From: an uncultured Blautia sp. | Lineage (GTDB): Bacteria > Bacillota > Clostridia > Lachnospirales > Lachnospiraceae | DNA length: 47,359 nt | Direction: 5' to 3' | NCBI GenBank assembly: GCA_934408705.1 | Contig: CAKRVL010000011.1 | Location: forward strand, 1 to 47,359 | Shown: piece by piece, positions 40,703 through 47,359 of the stretch | Layout of the letters: every line of letters begins with the position of its first letter | How positions within the stretch are numbered: the stretch's first letter is position 1 | Translations under genes and position numbers: made by a program | The notes under the pieces: generated by a model | Seen by the model: the letters and a program-made list of their open reading frames with translations, nothing else | Told to the model about the DNA's origin: nothing | Database searches by the model: none

Positions 40703-42499
40703 ATGACAACTAATCATAAAAATAATAAATACAGGATTATTTTCCGTTTTCTGAAGGGAAATATCCGGTTTTTTGTGGGGACCCTTTTATTTTCCATATT
40801 GTTTACAGTGTGTAATGGAGTGATCCCACAGATTGTGAAATATACAGCAGACCATATTCTGGCGCCAGATGGGCTCCAGGCTGGTCTGAATGTGAGAAGT
40901 GCACTATTGCTGGCAGCAGTATTGGTGGCTGTTTCAGCAGTGTTTTCAGGTGTGTTTAATTATTTGAGCAAAATGTGCCTGGCAAAGGGCTCTGAGAATT
41001 TTCTGAAAGCGATCCGCGACAATTTGTATCATCATACTCAGTATCTGCCCTGTTCCTGGCATGTGAAGCATCAGACTGGTGAAATCATCCAGAGATGTAC
41101 TTCAGATGTGGAGGTGATCCGTAATTTCGTATGCAGACAGCTTCCGGAGGTATTTCGAATCTGCTTTCTGATCGTGTTGTATCTGGGAATCATGTTTTCC
41201 ATGAATGTTCAGGTCACTTTGGCCGGGGCAGCCTTTTTCCCGGTGATCATCGGATATACCAGCTATTTCTATTACAGGATTGGAAAAAGATTCCAGGACG
41301 CAGATGAGGCGGAGGGTGCTCTTTCCAGTACGGTGCAGGAGAATCTGACCGGTGTTCGTGTGGTGCGGGCTTTTGGAAGAGAGAAATATGAGATCGACCG
41401 TTTTGATAAGAAGAATAATGCCTATTCAGATCTGTGGATTCATCTGGGTAAATTAATGAGCGTTTATTGGGCATCGGGAGATCTGCTTACCAATCTTCAG
41501 GTACTGACTGTCATGGTGACTGGTGTGGTGTTTGCTGTTAAGGGGCAGATTACGCTGGGCACCTTTATAGCACTTGTGTCTTATAATGCGTCACTGACCT
41601 GGCCTGTGCGAAATCTGGGAAGAATCATTTCAGATATGAGTAAGGCGGGAGTCTCTATGGAGCGAGTTGCTTATATCCTGATGGCAGAGGAAGAGAAGGA
41701 CACAGAAGAAGCTGTTGAAGGAAAGCCTGACATGACCGGGGATATTTGCTTTCATAATGTTTCTTTTGGCTACTCGCCAGAGCATATGGTGTTGAAAAAT
41801 ATTAATTTTACAATTCCATCGGGAAGTACATTTGCAATTCTTGGTACTACCGGGAGTGGAAAATCAACCCTTGTCCATTTACTGGACCGTCTATATGATC
41901 TGCCGGAGGACTGCGGCAGTATAACTATCGGAGGTACAGATATCCGTAAGATTCCCCGTCAGTATCTCCGTGAGAATATGGGAATGGTACTTCAGGAGCC
42001 CTTCCTTTTCTCCAGAAATATCCGTGAAAACATTGGTATCACAAGGGAGAAGCTTCTGGATGAGGAAATCCGCCATGCAGCCAGAATTGCCTGTGTGGAT
42101 GAGGCTATCCAGCATTTTGCTGACGGCTATGATACGATCGTAGGAGAACGAGGAGTGACTTTATCCGGCGGGCAGAAGCAGCGTGTGGCAATTGCCAGAA
42201 TGCTGATGAAGGAAGCACCGATCCTAATATTTGACGATTCTTTGTCAGCTGTTGATACTGAGACTGATAATAAAATCCGTAAAGAACTGAAGAAAGAGAT
42301 GGAGAAGGCTACTGTGATCATGATTTCCCATCGGATCACGTCTCTTATGCAGGCGGATTGTATTATTGTAATGGACAAAGGAGAAATCCAGCAGATGGGT
42401 ACTCATGAGGAGCTGATCCGTCAGGAGGGCCCATACAGGGATATTTATGAAATTCAGATGAATAGTGACATTCGTCTTATGGAAGAAGGTGCGGTGTGA
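40703..42499 (+). CDS. Heterodimeric ABC exporter subunit A (degenerate catalytic site)
   Basis: A 598-residue half-transporter with six N-terminal membrane helices (about 20-310) and an ATPase (about 340-590). Walker A is GTTGSGKSTLVHLL, the signature is the canonical LSGGQKQRVAIARM, and the H-loop is MISHRITSL. Walker B reads LIFDDSLSAVD with D512 where the catalytic Glu should be. That pattern marks the non-catalytic partner in heterodimers such as BmrC or TM287. GGGGAGGG precedes the ATG. It starts 25 bases after the surface-polymer cluster and overlaps its partner by four bases. The substrate is unknown. Confidence 0.93.
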   Translation: MTTNHKNNKYRIIFRFLKGNIRFFVGTLLFSILFTVCNGVIPQIVKYTADHILAPDGLQAGLNVRSALLLAAVLVAVSAVFSGVFNYLSKMCLAKGSENFLKAIRDNLYHHTQYLPCSWHVKHQTGEIIQRCTSDVEVIRNFVCRQLPEVFRICFLIVLYLGIMFSMNVQVTLAGAAFFPVIIGYTSYFYYRIGKRFQDADEAEGALSSTVQENLTGVRVVRAFGREKYEIDRFDKKNNAYSDLWIHLGKLMSVYWASGDLLTNLQVLTVMVTGVVFAVKGQITLGTFIALVSYNASLTWPVRNLGRIISDMSKAGVSMERVAYILMAEEEKDTEEAVEGKPDMTGDICFHNVSFGYSPEHMVLKNINFTIPSGSTFAILGTTGSGKSTLVHLLDRLYDLPEDCGSITIGGTDIRKIPRQYLRENMGMVLQEPFLFSRNIRENIGITREKLLDEEIRHAARIACVDEAIQHFADGYDTIVGERGVTLSGGQKQRVAIARMLMKEAPILIFDDSLSAVDTETDNKIRKELKKEMEKATVIMISHRITSLMQADCIIVMDKGEIQQMGTHEELIRQEGPYRDIYEIQMNSDIRLMEEGAV

Positions 42500-44319
42500 G
42501 AATAGAAGAAAAAGAATATACGAAATCTATTGATTTTTCCATCTGGAAAAAGATTTTCCCATTTCTTACACCCCGGAAAAACATACTGATCATGGTTGTG
42601 GTGATGAACATTCTGTGTTCTGTTCTGGATATTATCATGCCTCTTTTTCAGCGACAGGCAATTGAGGCTTTTATTGAGAAAAATACCTTGGCCGGGCTGG
42701 GAGGATTTATTGCGCTGTATCTGGCAGCGATCATTTTCCAGATGTGGACAGTGATCTGCTTTACCAGGGGCTGCATGATCATTGATGTGGAAACCGGGCG
42801 TGATATGAAAAGAGCCTTATTTGTCCACCTTCAGAAGCTGTCTTTTTCCTACTATAATGCAACTCCGGTTGGATATATCTTATCCAGGGTGATGAATGAT
42901 GTGGTAAAAATCACAGAGCTGATTGCCTGGGATGTGATTGATATGCTGTGGGCTGTTTTTTATGTGGCAGGTGTATTCGTGGCTATGTTATTTCTCAACT
43001 GGAGGCTGGCTCTGGTGATCATGCTGATCGTTCCTGCTATTGCAGTGCTTACCTGGTATTTTCAGAATAAGATCCTTACATGGAACCGTCAGGTGAGAAA
43101 GATCAATTCCAAGATCACAAGTGGTTACAATGAAGGAATCATGGGTGCAAGAACTGTGAAAACCCTGGTTGTGGAGGAAAAGAATTTTCAGGAGTTTTCC
43201 CAGGTTACGGAAGAGATGCGGGGAGCAGCTGTTAAAGCTGCGAGACTGAATGCTGTGTATGTTCCCATGGTGGTATTTTTCGGTGCTCTTGCAACTGCAA
43301 TCGTGTTGGAGCGCGGTGGTATTATGGTTCTGAACGGAAGCATGGATATAGGAACTCTTGCTGTATTTACTGCATATGCAGTTGGAATTTTTGAGCCAAT
43401 TCAGAGACTTGCAGCAATTTTGTCAGAGTGTATTTCTGCCCAGGCGAATATTGAACGAGTTACTTCTCTTCTGGAGGAATCACCGCAGGTAGTGGATTCC
43501 CCGGAGGTTCTGGAAAAGTATGGAGATTTTTTTACGCCTCATAAAGAAAACTGGGAACCAATCAAGGGTGATATAGAGTTTGAGAATGTATCCTTCCAGT
43601 ATCCGGATGGAAAAGAAGAAGTGCTTAGTAATTTCAATCTGAAGATTCCGGCCGGCACAAATGTGGCAATTGTTGGAGAAACAGGTGCAGGGAAGAGTAC
43701 GCTGGTAAATCTGGCATGCCGTTTCTTCGAGCCTACTCGCGGAAGGATCCTTATTGACGGGCGGGATTACCGGGAGAGAAGCCAGCTGTGGCTTCACAGT
43801 AATATCGGATATGTGCTTCAGAATCCTCATCTGTTTTCCGGTACTGTGATGGAGAATATCCGTTATGGAAAACTGGAGGCTACGGACGAGGAAGTGAAAG
43901 CAGCAGCACGGGCAGTCCACGCAGACGAGGTGGCCGGGAAATTGGAGAAAGGCTATGACAGTGACGTAGGAGAAGGCGGTGACAGGCTTTCTACAGGGGA
44001 GAAACAGCTTCTTTCCTTCGCTCGGGCGGTGCTGGCTGATCCGGCTATCTTTGTGCTGGATGAGGCGACCTCTTCCATTGATACCAGAACAGAGCAGTTG
44101 ATCCAGCAGGCGACAGATAAATTGCTGAAAGGCAGGACATCATTCCTGATCGCCCATAGACTGTCTACTATCCGGAATGCAGACCTAATATTGGTTGTCC
44201 GTGATGGAAAGATTGTAGAGCAGGGAAAACACAGAGAGCTGTTGGAAAAGAAGGGATATTATTACCAGCTGGTACGGCAGCAATTTGCAGATCAGGAGTC
44301 AAAGAAGGTATTGAGCTAG
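42496..44319 (+). CDS. Heterodimeric ABC exporter subunit B (catalytic Walker B)
   Basis: A 607-residue half-transporter starting at GTG 42496, which overlaps the upstream TGA (GTGA), so translation is coupled. It has six membrane helices then an ATPase: Walker A GETGAGKSTLVNLA, Walker B FVLDEATSSID with catalytic E523, and a degenerate signature LSTGEKQLLSFARA instead of LSGGQ. Its altered signature pairs with the altered Walker B of subunit A, giving one degenerate and one working ATP site, as in BmrCD and TM287/288. Such exporters move drugs, lipids or peptides. No clear terminator follows before the promoter at 44375. Confidence 0.93.
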   Translation: MRIEEKEYTKSIDFSIWKKIFPFLTPRKNILIMVVVMNILCSVLDIIMPLFQRQAIEAFIEKNTLAGLGGFIALYLAAIIFQMWTVICFTRGCMIIDVETGRDMKRALFVHLQKLSFSYYNATPVGYILSRVMNDVVKITELIAWDVIDMLWAVFYVAGVFVAMLFLNWRLALVIMLIVPAIAVLTWYFQNKILTWNRQVRKINSKITSGYNEGIMGARTVKTLVVEEKNFQEFSQVTEEMRGAAVKAARLNAVYVPMVVFFGALATAIVLERGGIMVLNGSMDIGTLAVFTAYAVGIFEPIQRLAAILSECISAQANIERVTSLLEESPQVVDSPEVLEKYGDFFTPHKENWEPIKGDIEFENVSFQYPDGKEEVLSNFNLKIPAGTNVAIVGETGAGKSTLVNLACRFFEPTRGRILIDGRDYRERSQLWLHSNIGYVLQNPHLFSGTVMENIRYGKLEATDEEVKAAARAVHADEVAGKLEKGYDSDVGEGGDRLSTGEKQLLSFARAVLADPAIFVLDEATSSIDTRTEQLIQQATDKLLKGRTSFLIAHRLSTIRNADLILVVRDGKIVEQGKHRELLEKKGYYYQLVRQQFADQESKKVLS

Positions 44320-44374
44320 TTTGTCTGGAGAAAACATGTGTCCTTCCTGGAAAATAAAAAATGTATAATTATAC

Positions 44375-44403
44375 TTGACATGAAAAAACTTTGGTAGTAA
44401 AAT
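44375..44403 (+). promoter_or_regulatory. Strong promoter of the T-box/TRAP transcript
   Basis: TTGACA (44375-44380), 17 bases, TAAAAT (44398-44403). Transcription should begin near 44410, immediately before the T-box leader. Confidence 0.88.
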
Positions 44404-44409
44404 AGCTTT

Positions 44410-44744
44410 AGTTCGTTAAAGAATTAAAACTTAAAAGAACTAAATTCCTTGAAGGGAAGCAGTAAGAACAGAGGAACCTGATTTACAGAGAGCTGCGGTG
44501 GTGGAATGCAGTATCAGGACTGTTTTGAAGATCATCCCTGAGAAGGGAAGCCGAACGCTTCATAAGTTACAACCTGTTTCAGGGTACGAAGTGAAGAGTA
44601 ATGTCAAGTAGGTTTCCACGGCTGTTCCCCGTTATCGGAATCGCGTATGTCAGTACGTTGTCTTTTCGTACTTGTTTCAAAGGAGAAACAGGGTGGTTAC
44701 GGTCTAATATGGTCCGTCCCTAGTTTGGGGGCGGATCTTTTTTT
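44410..44744 (+). promoter_or_regulatory. T-box riboswitch, probably isoleucine (ATC specifier)
   Basis: Stem I is built from GGGA/TCCC (44454-44457, 44535-44538), AACAG/CTGTT (44467-44471, 44520-44524), CCTGAT/ATCAGG (44477-44482, 44513-44518) and CTGC/GCAG (44493-44496, 44508-44511). The loop E strands AGTA (44461-44464) and GAA (44527-44529) are present. The specifier is best read as ATC (44531-44533) followed by A; GAT one base earlier is the alternative. Stem III is AGTACG/CGTACT (44652-44657, 44667-44672). The T-box AGGGTGG (44690-44696) gives the bulge TGGT, which pairs with a tRNA ending ACCA, as tRNA-Ile does. The terminator is GGTCCGTCCC (44711-44720) with GGGGCGGATC (44728-44737) and seven T. 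Confidence 0.92.
44711..44744 (+). terminator. T-box regulated terminator
   Basis: A ten-base stem with two G-T pairs, GGTCCGTCCC and GGGGCGGATC, then TTTTTTT. The antiterminator uses the T-box sequence just upstream, so uncharged tRNA should allow read-through. Confidence 0.9.
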
Positions 44745-44940
44745 GTGTGAAAGTCCCGGACTGCGGCTGCACAGCAGGGAAAGCTGACTTTCACGCATAA
44801 AGCTGTCTGCGATAGCAGACGTTTCCGTTTTACGGAAGACGAAAACCTGACAAGAAAGCCAAAGTTATTGTTCACAGGTAGTATTTCGCGAGGTGTTTTT
44901 TGTGAACGAAGTGAACAGTAACCCAAGAGGAGGAGAAAGC
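44745..44940 (+). other. Structured 5' leader between T-box terminator and dctQ
   Basis: Four further stems follow the terminator: GTGAAAGTC/GACTTTCAC (44747-44755, 44786-44794), GTCTGC-GATA-GCAGAC (44805-44820), TTCCGT-TTT-ACGGAA (44823-44837), and GTTCACA/TGTGAAC (near 44871-44906) with a GTGAAC direct repeat after it. None has a T-run good enough to be a terminator. A ribosome site GAGGAGGAG precedes ATG 44941. I identify no known RNA family. Confidence 0.55.
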
Positions 44941-45438
44941 ATGAAAGTCTTCAAAAAAATCATGAATGGAGTAGCAGCGGTTGAAAACTGTATTCTTGTG
45001 GTGTCCACGCTGCTGATCCTGGTCCTGACTGTAGGAAATGTATTTTCCCGTAAAGTCATTCATCGTTCCTGGTCATTTACCGAGGAACTTGTTGTTGCAG
45101 TCTTTGTACTGATCACATTAATGGCCGCAGCACTTGCCTGCAGAGAAGGAGAATTGGTCAATCTGTCACTTGTTACCGACCGTCTTCCTAAGAAGCTGAA
45201 AAAACCGTCAGTTATCCTTACCACTATTTTGTGCATTGTTTTTACCGCTATTTTATTCTGGTTTGGTATGGACAAAGTAATCACACAGCTGGAAAACGGA
45301 AAAAGGACATTTGTCCTGAACTGGCCGGAGTGGATTTTCTGGTCCTTTGTTCCCATTGGATCCGGCTGCATGATTTTACATTTTATTGAATATTGCATTG
45401 ATTATTGTACTGGAAACGTGAGAAAGGAGGATAAATAA
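44941..45438 (+). CDS. dctQ: TRAP transporter small permease DctQ
   Basis: A 165-residue inner-membrane protein with four helices, the normal DctQ plan. ATG 44941 is chosen for the strong GAGGAGGAG upstream; an in-frame GTG at 44893 falls in the leader stems. NGVAAVENCILVVSTLLILV starts helix 1, and VFSRKVIHRSWSFTEELVVA near residue 38 is the family's conserved NVxxRyxFxxsxxwxEEla block. NWPEWIFWSFVPIGSG near 140 marks the last helix. DctQ couples with the large permease to take up carboxylates using Na+ or H+. Its stop is followed immediately by the dctM start (TAAATG). Confidence 0.94.
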   Translation: MKVFKKIMNGVAAVENCILVVSTLLILVLTVGNVFSRKVIHRSWSFTEELVVAVFVLITLMAAALACREGELVNLSLVTDRLPKKLKKPSVILTTILCIVFTAILFWFGMDKVITQLENGKRTFVLNWPEWIFWSFVPIGSGCMILHFIEYCIDYCTGNVRKEDK

Positions 45439-47359
45439 ATGATAAGTGCAGTTCTTTTTATTTCATTTTTTGTTTTCCTGATCATGGGAGTTCCCATTGC
45501 TATCTGTCTGGGATTATCTTCCGTATGTGCCATCCTGTACTCCGGAACATCCCTTACTATTGTTGCGACTAATATGTATGCCGGAATCAGTAAATTCCTC
45601 CTTCTGGCAATTCCATTTTTCGTACTTTCCGGTAATATTATGGCGAAAGCCGGAATTTCCAAAAGACTTGTAAAATTTGTTGACACCTGTGTAGGTCACA
45701 GAAGAGGCGGTATCGCAATCGTGTGCGTTATCGTAGCCTGCTTCTTTGGTGCAATCTCTGGTTCAGGTCCTGCCACAGTAGCAGCTCTTGGAGCAGTCCT
45801 GGTTCCTGCTATGGTGGAAAGAGGAGGCTTTAGCGCACCATTTTCCACTGCATTGATGGCTACCTCCAGTTCCATCGCCATTGTTATTCCGCCAAGTATT
45901 GCATTCGTTGTATACGCCTCTATTACAGGTGTTTCCATTGCAGATATGTTTATGGCCGGAATCGTACCTGGAATTCTCATGGGTGTTGCCCTTGTGATCG
46001 TGGTTATGGTAGAAGCCAGAAGAAAAGGCATTCAGCCGGCCCAGAAGAAAGCCACTGCAAAAGAGCGCTGGGATGCATTTAAGGATGCTTTCTGGGGATT
46101 CTTAATGCCGGTTATCATTCTTGGTGGTATTTACGGCGGTATTTTTACTCCTACTGAGGCAGCGGCTGTATCTGTTGTATACGGTCTGTTTGTTGGTATG
46201 GTGATCTACCGTGAAGTAAAACTGAAGGATCTGTTTGACCTTTGTGTGGATTCCGCAAAAACAACAGGCGGGATCATGCTGATCGTAGCATGCGCTTCCC
46301 TGTTTTCCTATGTATGTACAAAATTCGGTATTGCAGATGCAGCTTCTGAATTGCTTGGAAGCATTGCACATAATCAGTTTACTTTCCTTCTGATCGTAAA
46401 CGTGATCTTCCTGATCGCAGGCTGCTTCATCGATGCAAACTCTGCCATGTATATTTTCATTCCGGTTATGCTTCCGGTATGTAAGGCACTGGGATATGAT
46501 GTGGTTGCATTTGGTGTTCTGGCAACTGTAAACCTTGCAATCGGACAGGTAACACCTCCCGTTGGAGTTAACCTGTTTGTAGCTATTGGAATTAAAATCA
46601 AAAAAGGCATGGAGGTTACTCTTCAGGAGATTTCCAAAGCAGTTATGCCTATGCTTGCAGCTTGTATTGTAGTGCTTCTTGTAGTTACATACGTTCCTGT
46701 AACGTCAACAGCTCTTCCAAGGGCTCTTGCAAAGAACGGTGCTTATTCCGGTGATGCTTCTTCTGACAATAGCAGTTCTCTGACTGCCACCGCCGCAGGA
46801 GATGAGAATCAGTCCTTCAACGAGATCGCAGATTACAGTGACCTTGGCTGGGAAGAAACCACCTGGAACTTTGCCTGCTCCACAACTGAGACTTCTACAT
46901 GGGCTGACGGCGGACGTAAGTTTGGCGAGCTGATGGAAAAAGCCACAGGAGGAAAAGTAAAAGTAAATATTTATGCAGCTGATCAGCTGACTAACGGTAA
47001 TCAGTCTGAGGGTATCCAGGCGCTGATGAACGGAGATCCGGTACAGATTTCCATGCATTCCAACCTGATCTATTCAGCCTTTGACCCAAGATTTAACGTA
47101 GTTTCCCTGCCGTTTATTTATGATTCTGTAGAAGATGCAGATGCCAAATTTGACGGAGAAGCCGGTGAGAAATTAAAAGAAATCCTCAGCGAGTACGGAC
47201 TACACTGCATGGGTATCGCAGAGAATGGTTTCCGTGAGCTGACAAACAGTGTCCGTGAAGTAAAATCCGTGGACGATATGAAGAACCTGAAAATCCGTGT
47301 TGCCGGATCCAATCTCCTTATGGAATGCTATAAGAGATGGGGGGCAGATGCAACTAACC
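45439..47359 (+). CDS. TRAP large permease DctM fused to DctP solute receptor, 3' end cut by window
   Basis: One open frame of 640 codons runs from ATG 45439 to the window edge without a stop; I translated it codon by codon. AAGGAGG (45424-45430) is the ribosome site. Residues 1-425 are DctM: MGVPIAICLGLSSVCAILY, ACFFGAISGSGPATVAALGA, IPPSIAFVVYASITG, IFTPTEAAAVSVVYG, ANLAIGQ-like VNLAIGQVTPPVGVNLF, and a last helix near 401-420 ending VVTYVP. A linker rich in Ser, Asp and Ala (about 425-468) leads to a DctP-type receptor from about 470: TTWNFACSTTETSTWADGG, GELMEKATGGKVKVNIY, and NLKIRVAGSNLLMECYKR with the Arg that normally binds the substrate carboxylate. DctP is usually a separate gene. 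The substrate is unknown. Confidence 0.92.
   Translation, partial: MISAVLFISFFVFLIMGVPIAICLGLSSVCAILYSGTSLTIVATNMYAGISKFLLLAIPFFVLSGNIMAKAGISKRLVKFVDTCVGHRRGGIAIVCVIVACFFGAISGSGPATVAALGAVLVPAMVERGGFSAPFSTALMATSSSIAIVIPPSIAFVVYASITGVSIADMFMAGIVPGILMGVALVIVVMVEARRKGIQPAQKKATAKERWDAFKDAFWGFLMPVIILGGIYGGIFTPTEAAAVSVVYGLFVGMVIYREVKLKDLFDLCVDSAKTTGGIMLIVACASLFSYVCTKFGIADAASELLGSIAHNQFTFLLIVNVIFLIAGCFIDANSAMYIFIPVMLPVCKALGYDVVAFGVLATVNLAIGQVTPPVGVNLFVAIGIKIKKGMEVTLQEISKAVMPMLAACIVVLLVVTYVPVTSTALPRALAKNGAYSGDASSDNSSSLTATAAGDENQSFNEIADYSDLGWEETTWNFACSTTETSTWADGGRKFGELMEKATGGKVKVNIYAADQLTNGNQSEGIQALMNGDPVQISMHSNLIYSAFDPRFNVVSLPFIYDSVEDADAKFDGEAGEKLKEILSEYGLHCMGIAENGFRELTNSVREVKSVDDMKNLKIRVAGSNLLMECYKRWGADATN

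Noticed and set aside
44530..44532. GAT (Asp) as T-box specifier
   Set aside because: It would be followed by C, not the usual purine, and the UGGU bulge does not fit a tRNA-Asp end. Kept as an alternative in the feature note.
1..47359. CRISPR arrays, insertion sequences, prophage or tRNA genes
   Set aside because: No regularly spaced repeats, transposase or integrase motifs, or cloverleaf sequences were seen on either strand.

Overview
The window looks like part of a chromosome from an anaerobic Firmicute of the Lachnospiraceae type. A Blautia-like species is my best guess, but the sequence alone does not prove it. The reasons are clean TTGACA-17-TATAAT promoters, AGGAGG ribosome sites, a T-box leader, two manganese riboswitches, a feoA-feoB fusion, a fruK-fruA-ptsH-ptsI-fruR operon and a gram-positive teichoic-acid locus. 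I see no rRNA, tRNA, insertion sequence, prophage gene or CRISPR array.

Layout: (1) 1-1618, the end of a CbiK-type metal chelatase gene and a small secreted NEAT-like protein. (2) 1725-3727, minus strand, a flavoprotein and a sodium:amino acid symporter. (3) 3996-7736, a 1246-residue ABC ATPase-permease fusion with a very large outside domain carrying three tandem repeats of about 63 residues, then a structured RNA segment and a terminator. (4) 8007-14738, fructose PTS operon with its own HPr (position 46 is Ala, not Ser), enzyme I and DeoR-type regulator, then a HAD phosphatase. (5) 14816-16508, a MalY/PatB-type PLP enzyme converging on a small membrane exporter.

(6) 16650-28635 is a run of metal-handling genes: a separate HMA metallochaperone, a Zn/Cd P-type ATPase and a CadC/SmtB-type repressor behind a matching operator; a CaCA antiporter and MntP, each behind its own yybP-ykoY manganese riboswitch; FeoAB behind a near-perfect Fur box; an RND/MMPL transporter behind a palindrome that overlaps its -35; and larB-larC for nickel-pincer cofactor synthesis, behind a folded leader.

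(7) 28655-40678 is a teichoic-acid-like, phosphodiester-linked surface polymer locus. It holds a TagGH exporter, two GT4 glycosyltransferases, a Stealth sugar-phosphate transferase, TagD and four proteins of the TagB/TagF type, the last of which has lost its catalytic motifs. A heterodimeric ABC exporter (40703-44319) follows at once.

(8) 44375-47359 is the most unusual part. A strong promoter and a full T-box leader, best read as isoleucine-specific (ATC specifier, UGGU bulge), precede a TRAP transporter. Its small permease DctQ is followed by one open frame in which the large permease DctM is joined to the DctP solute receptor. This frame runs off the window end. A TRAP system controlled by an uncharged tRNA suggests uptake of an isoleucine-related carboxylate such as a branched-chain 2-oxo acid; that substrate is inference.
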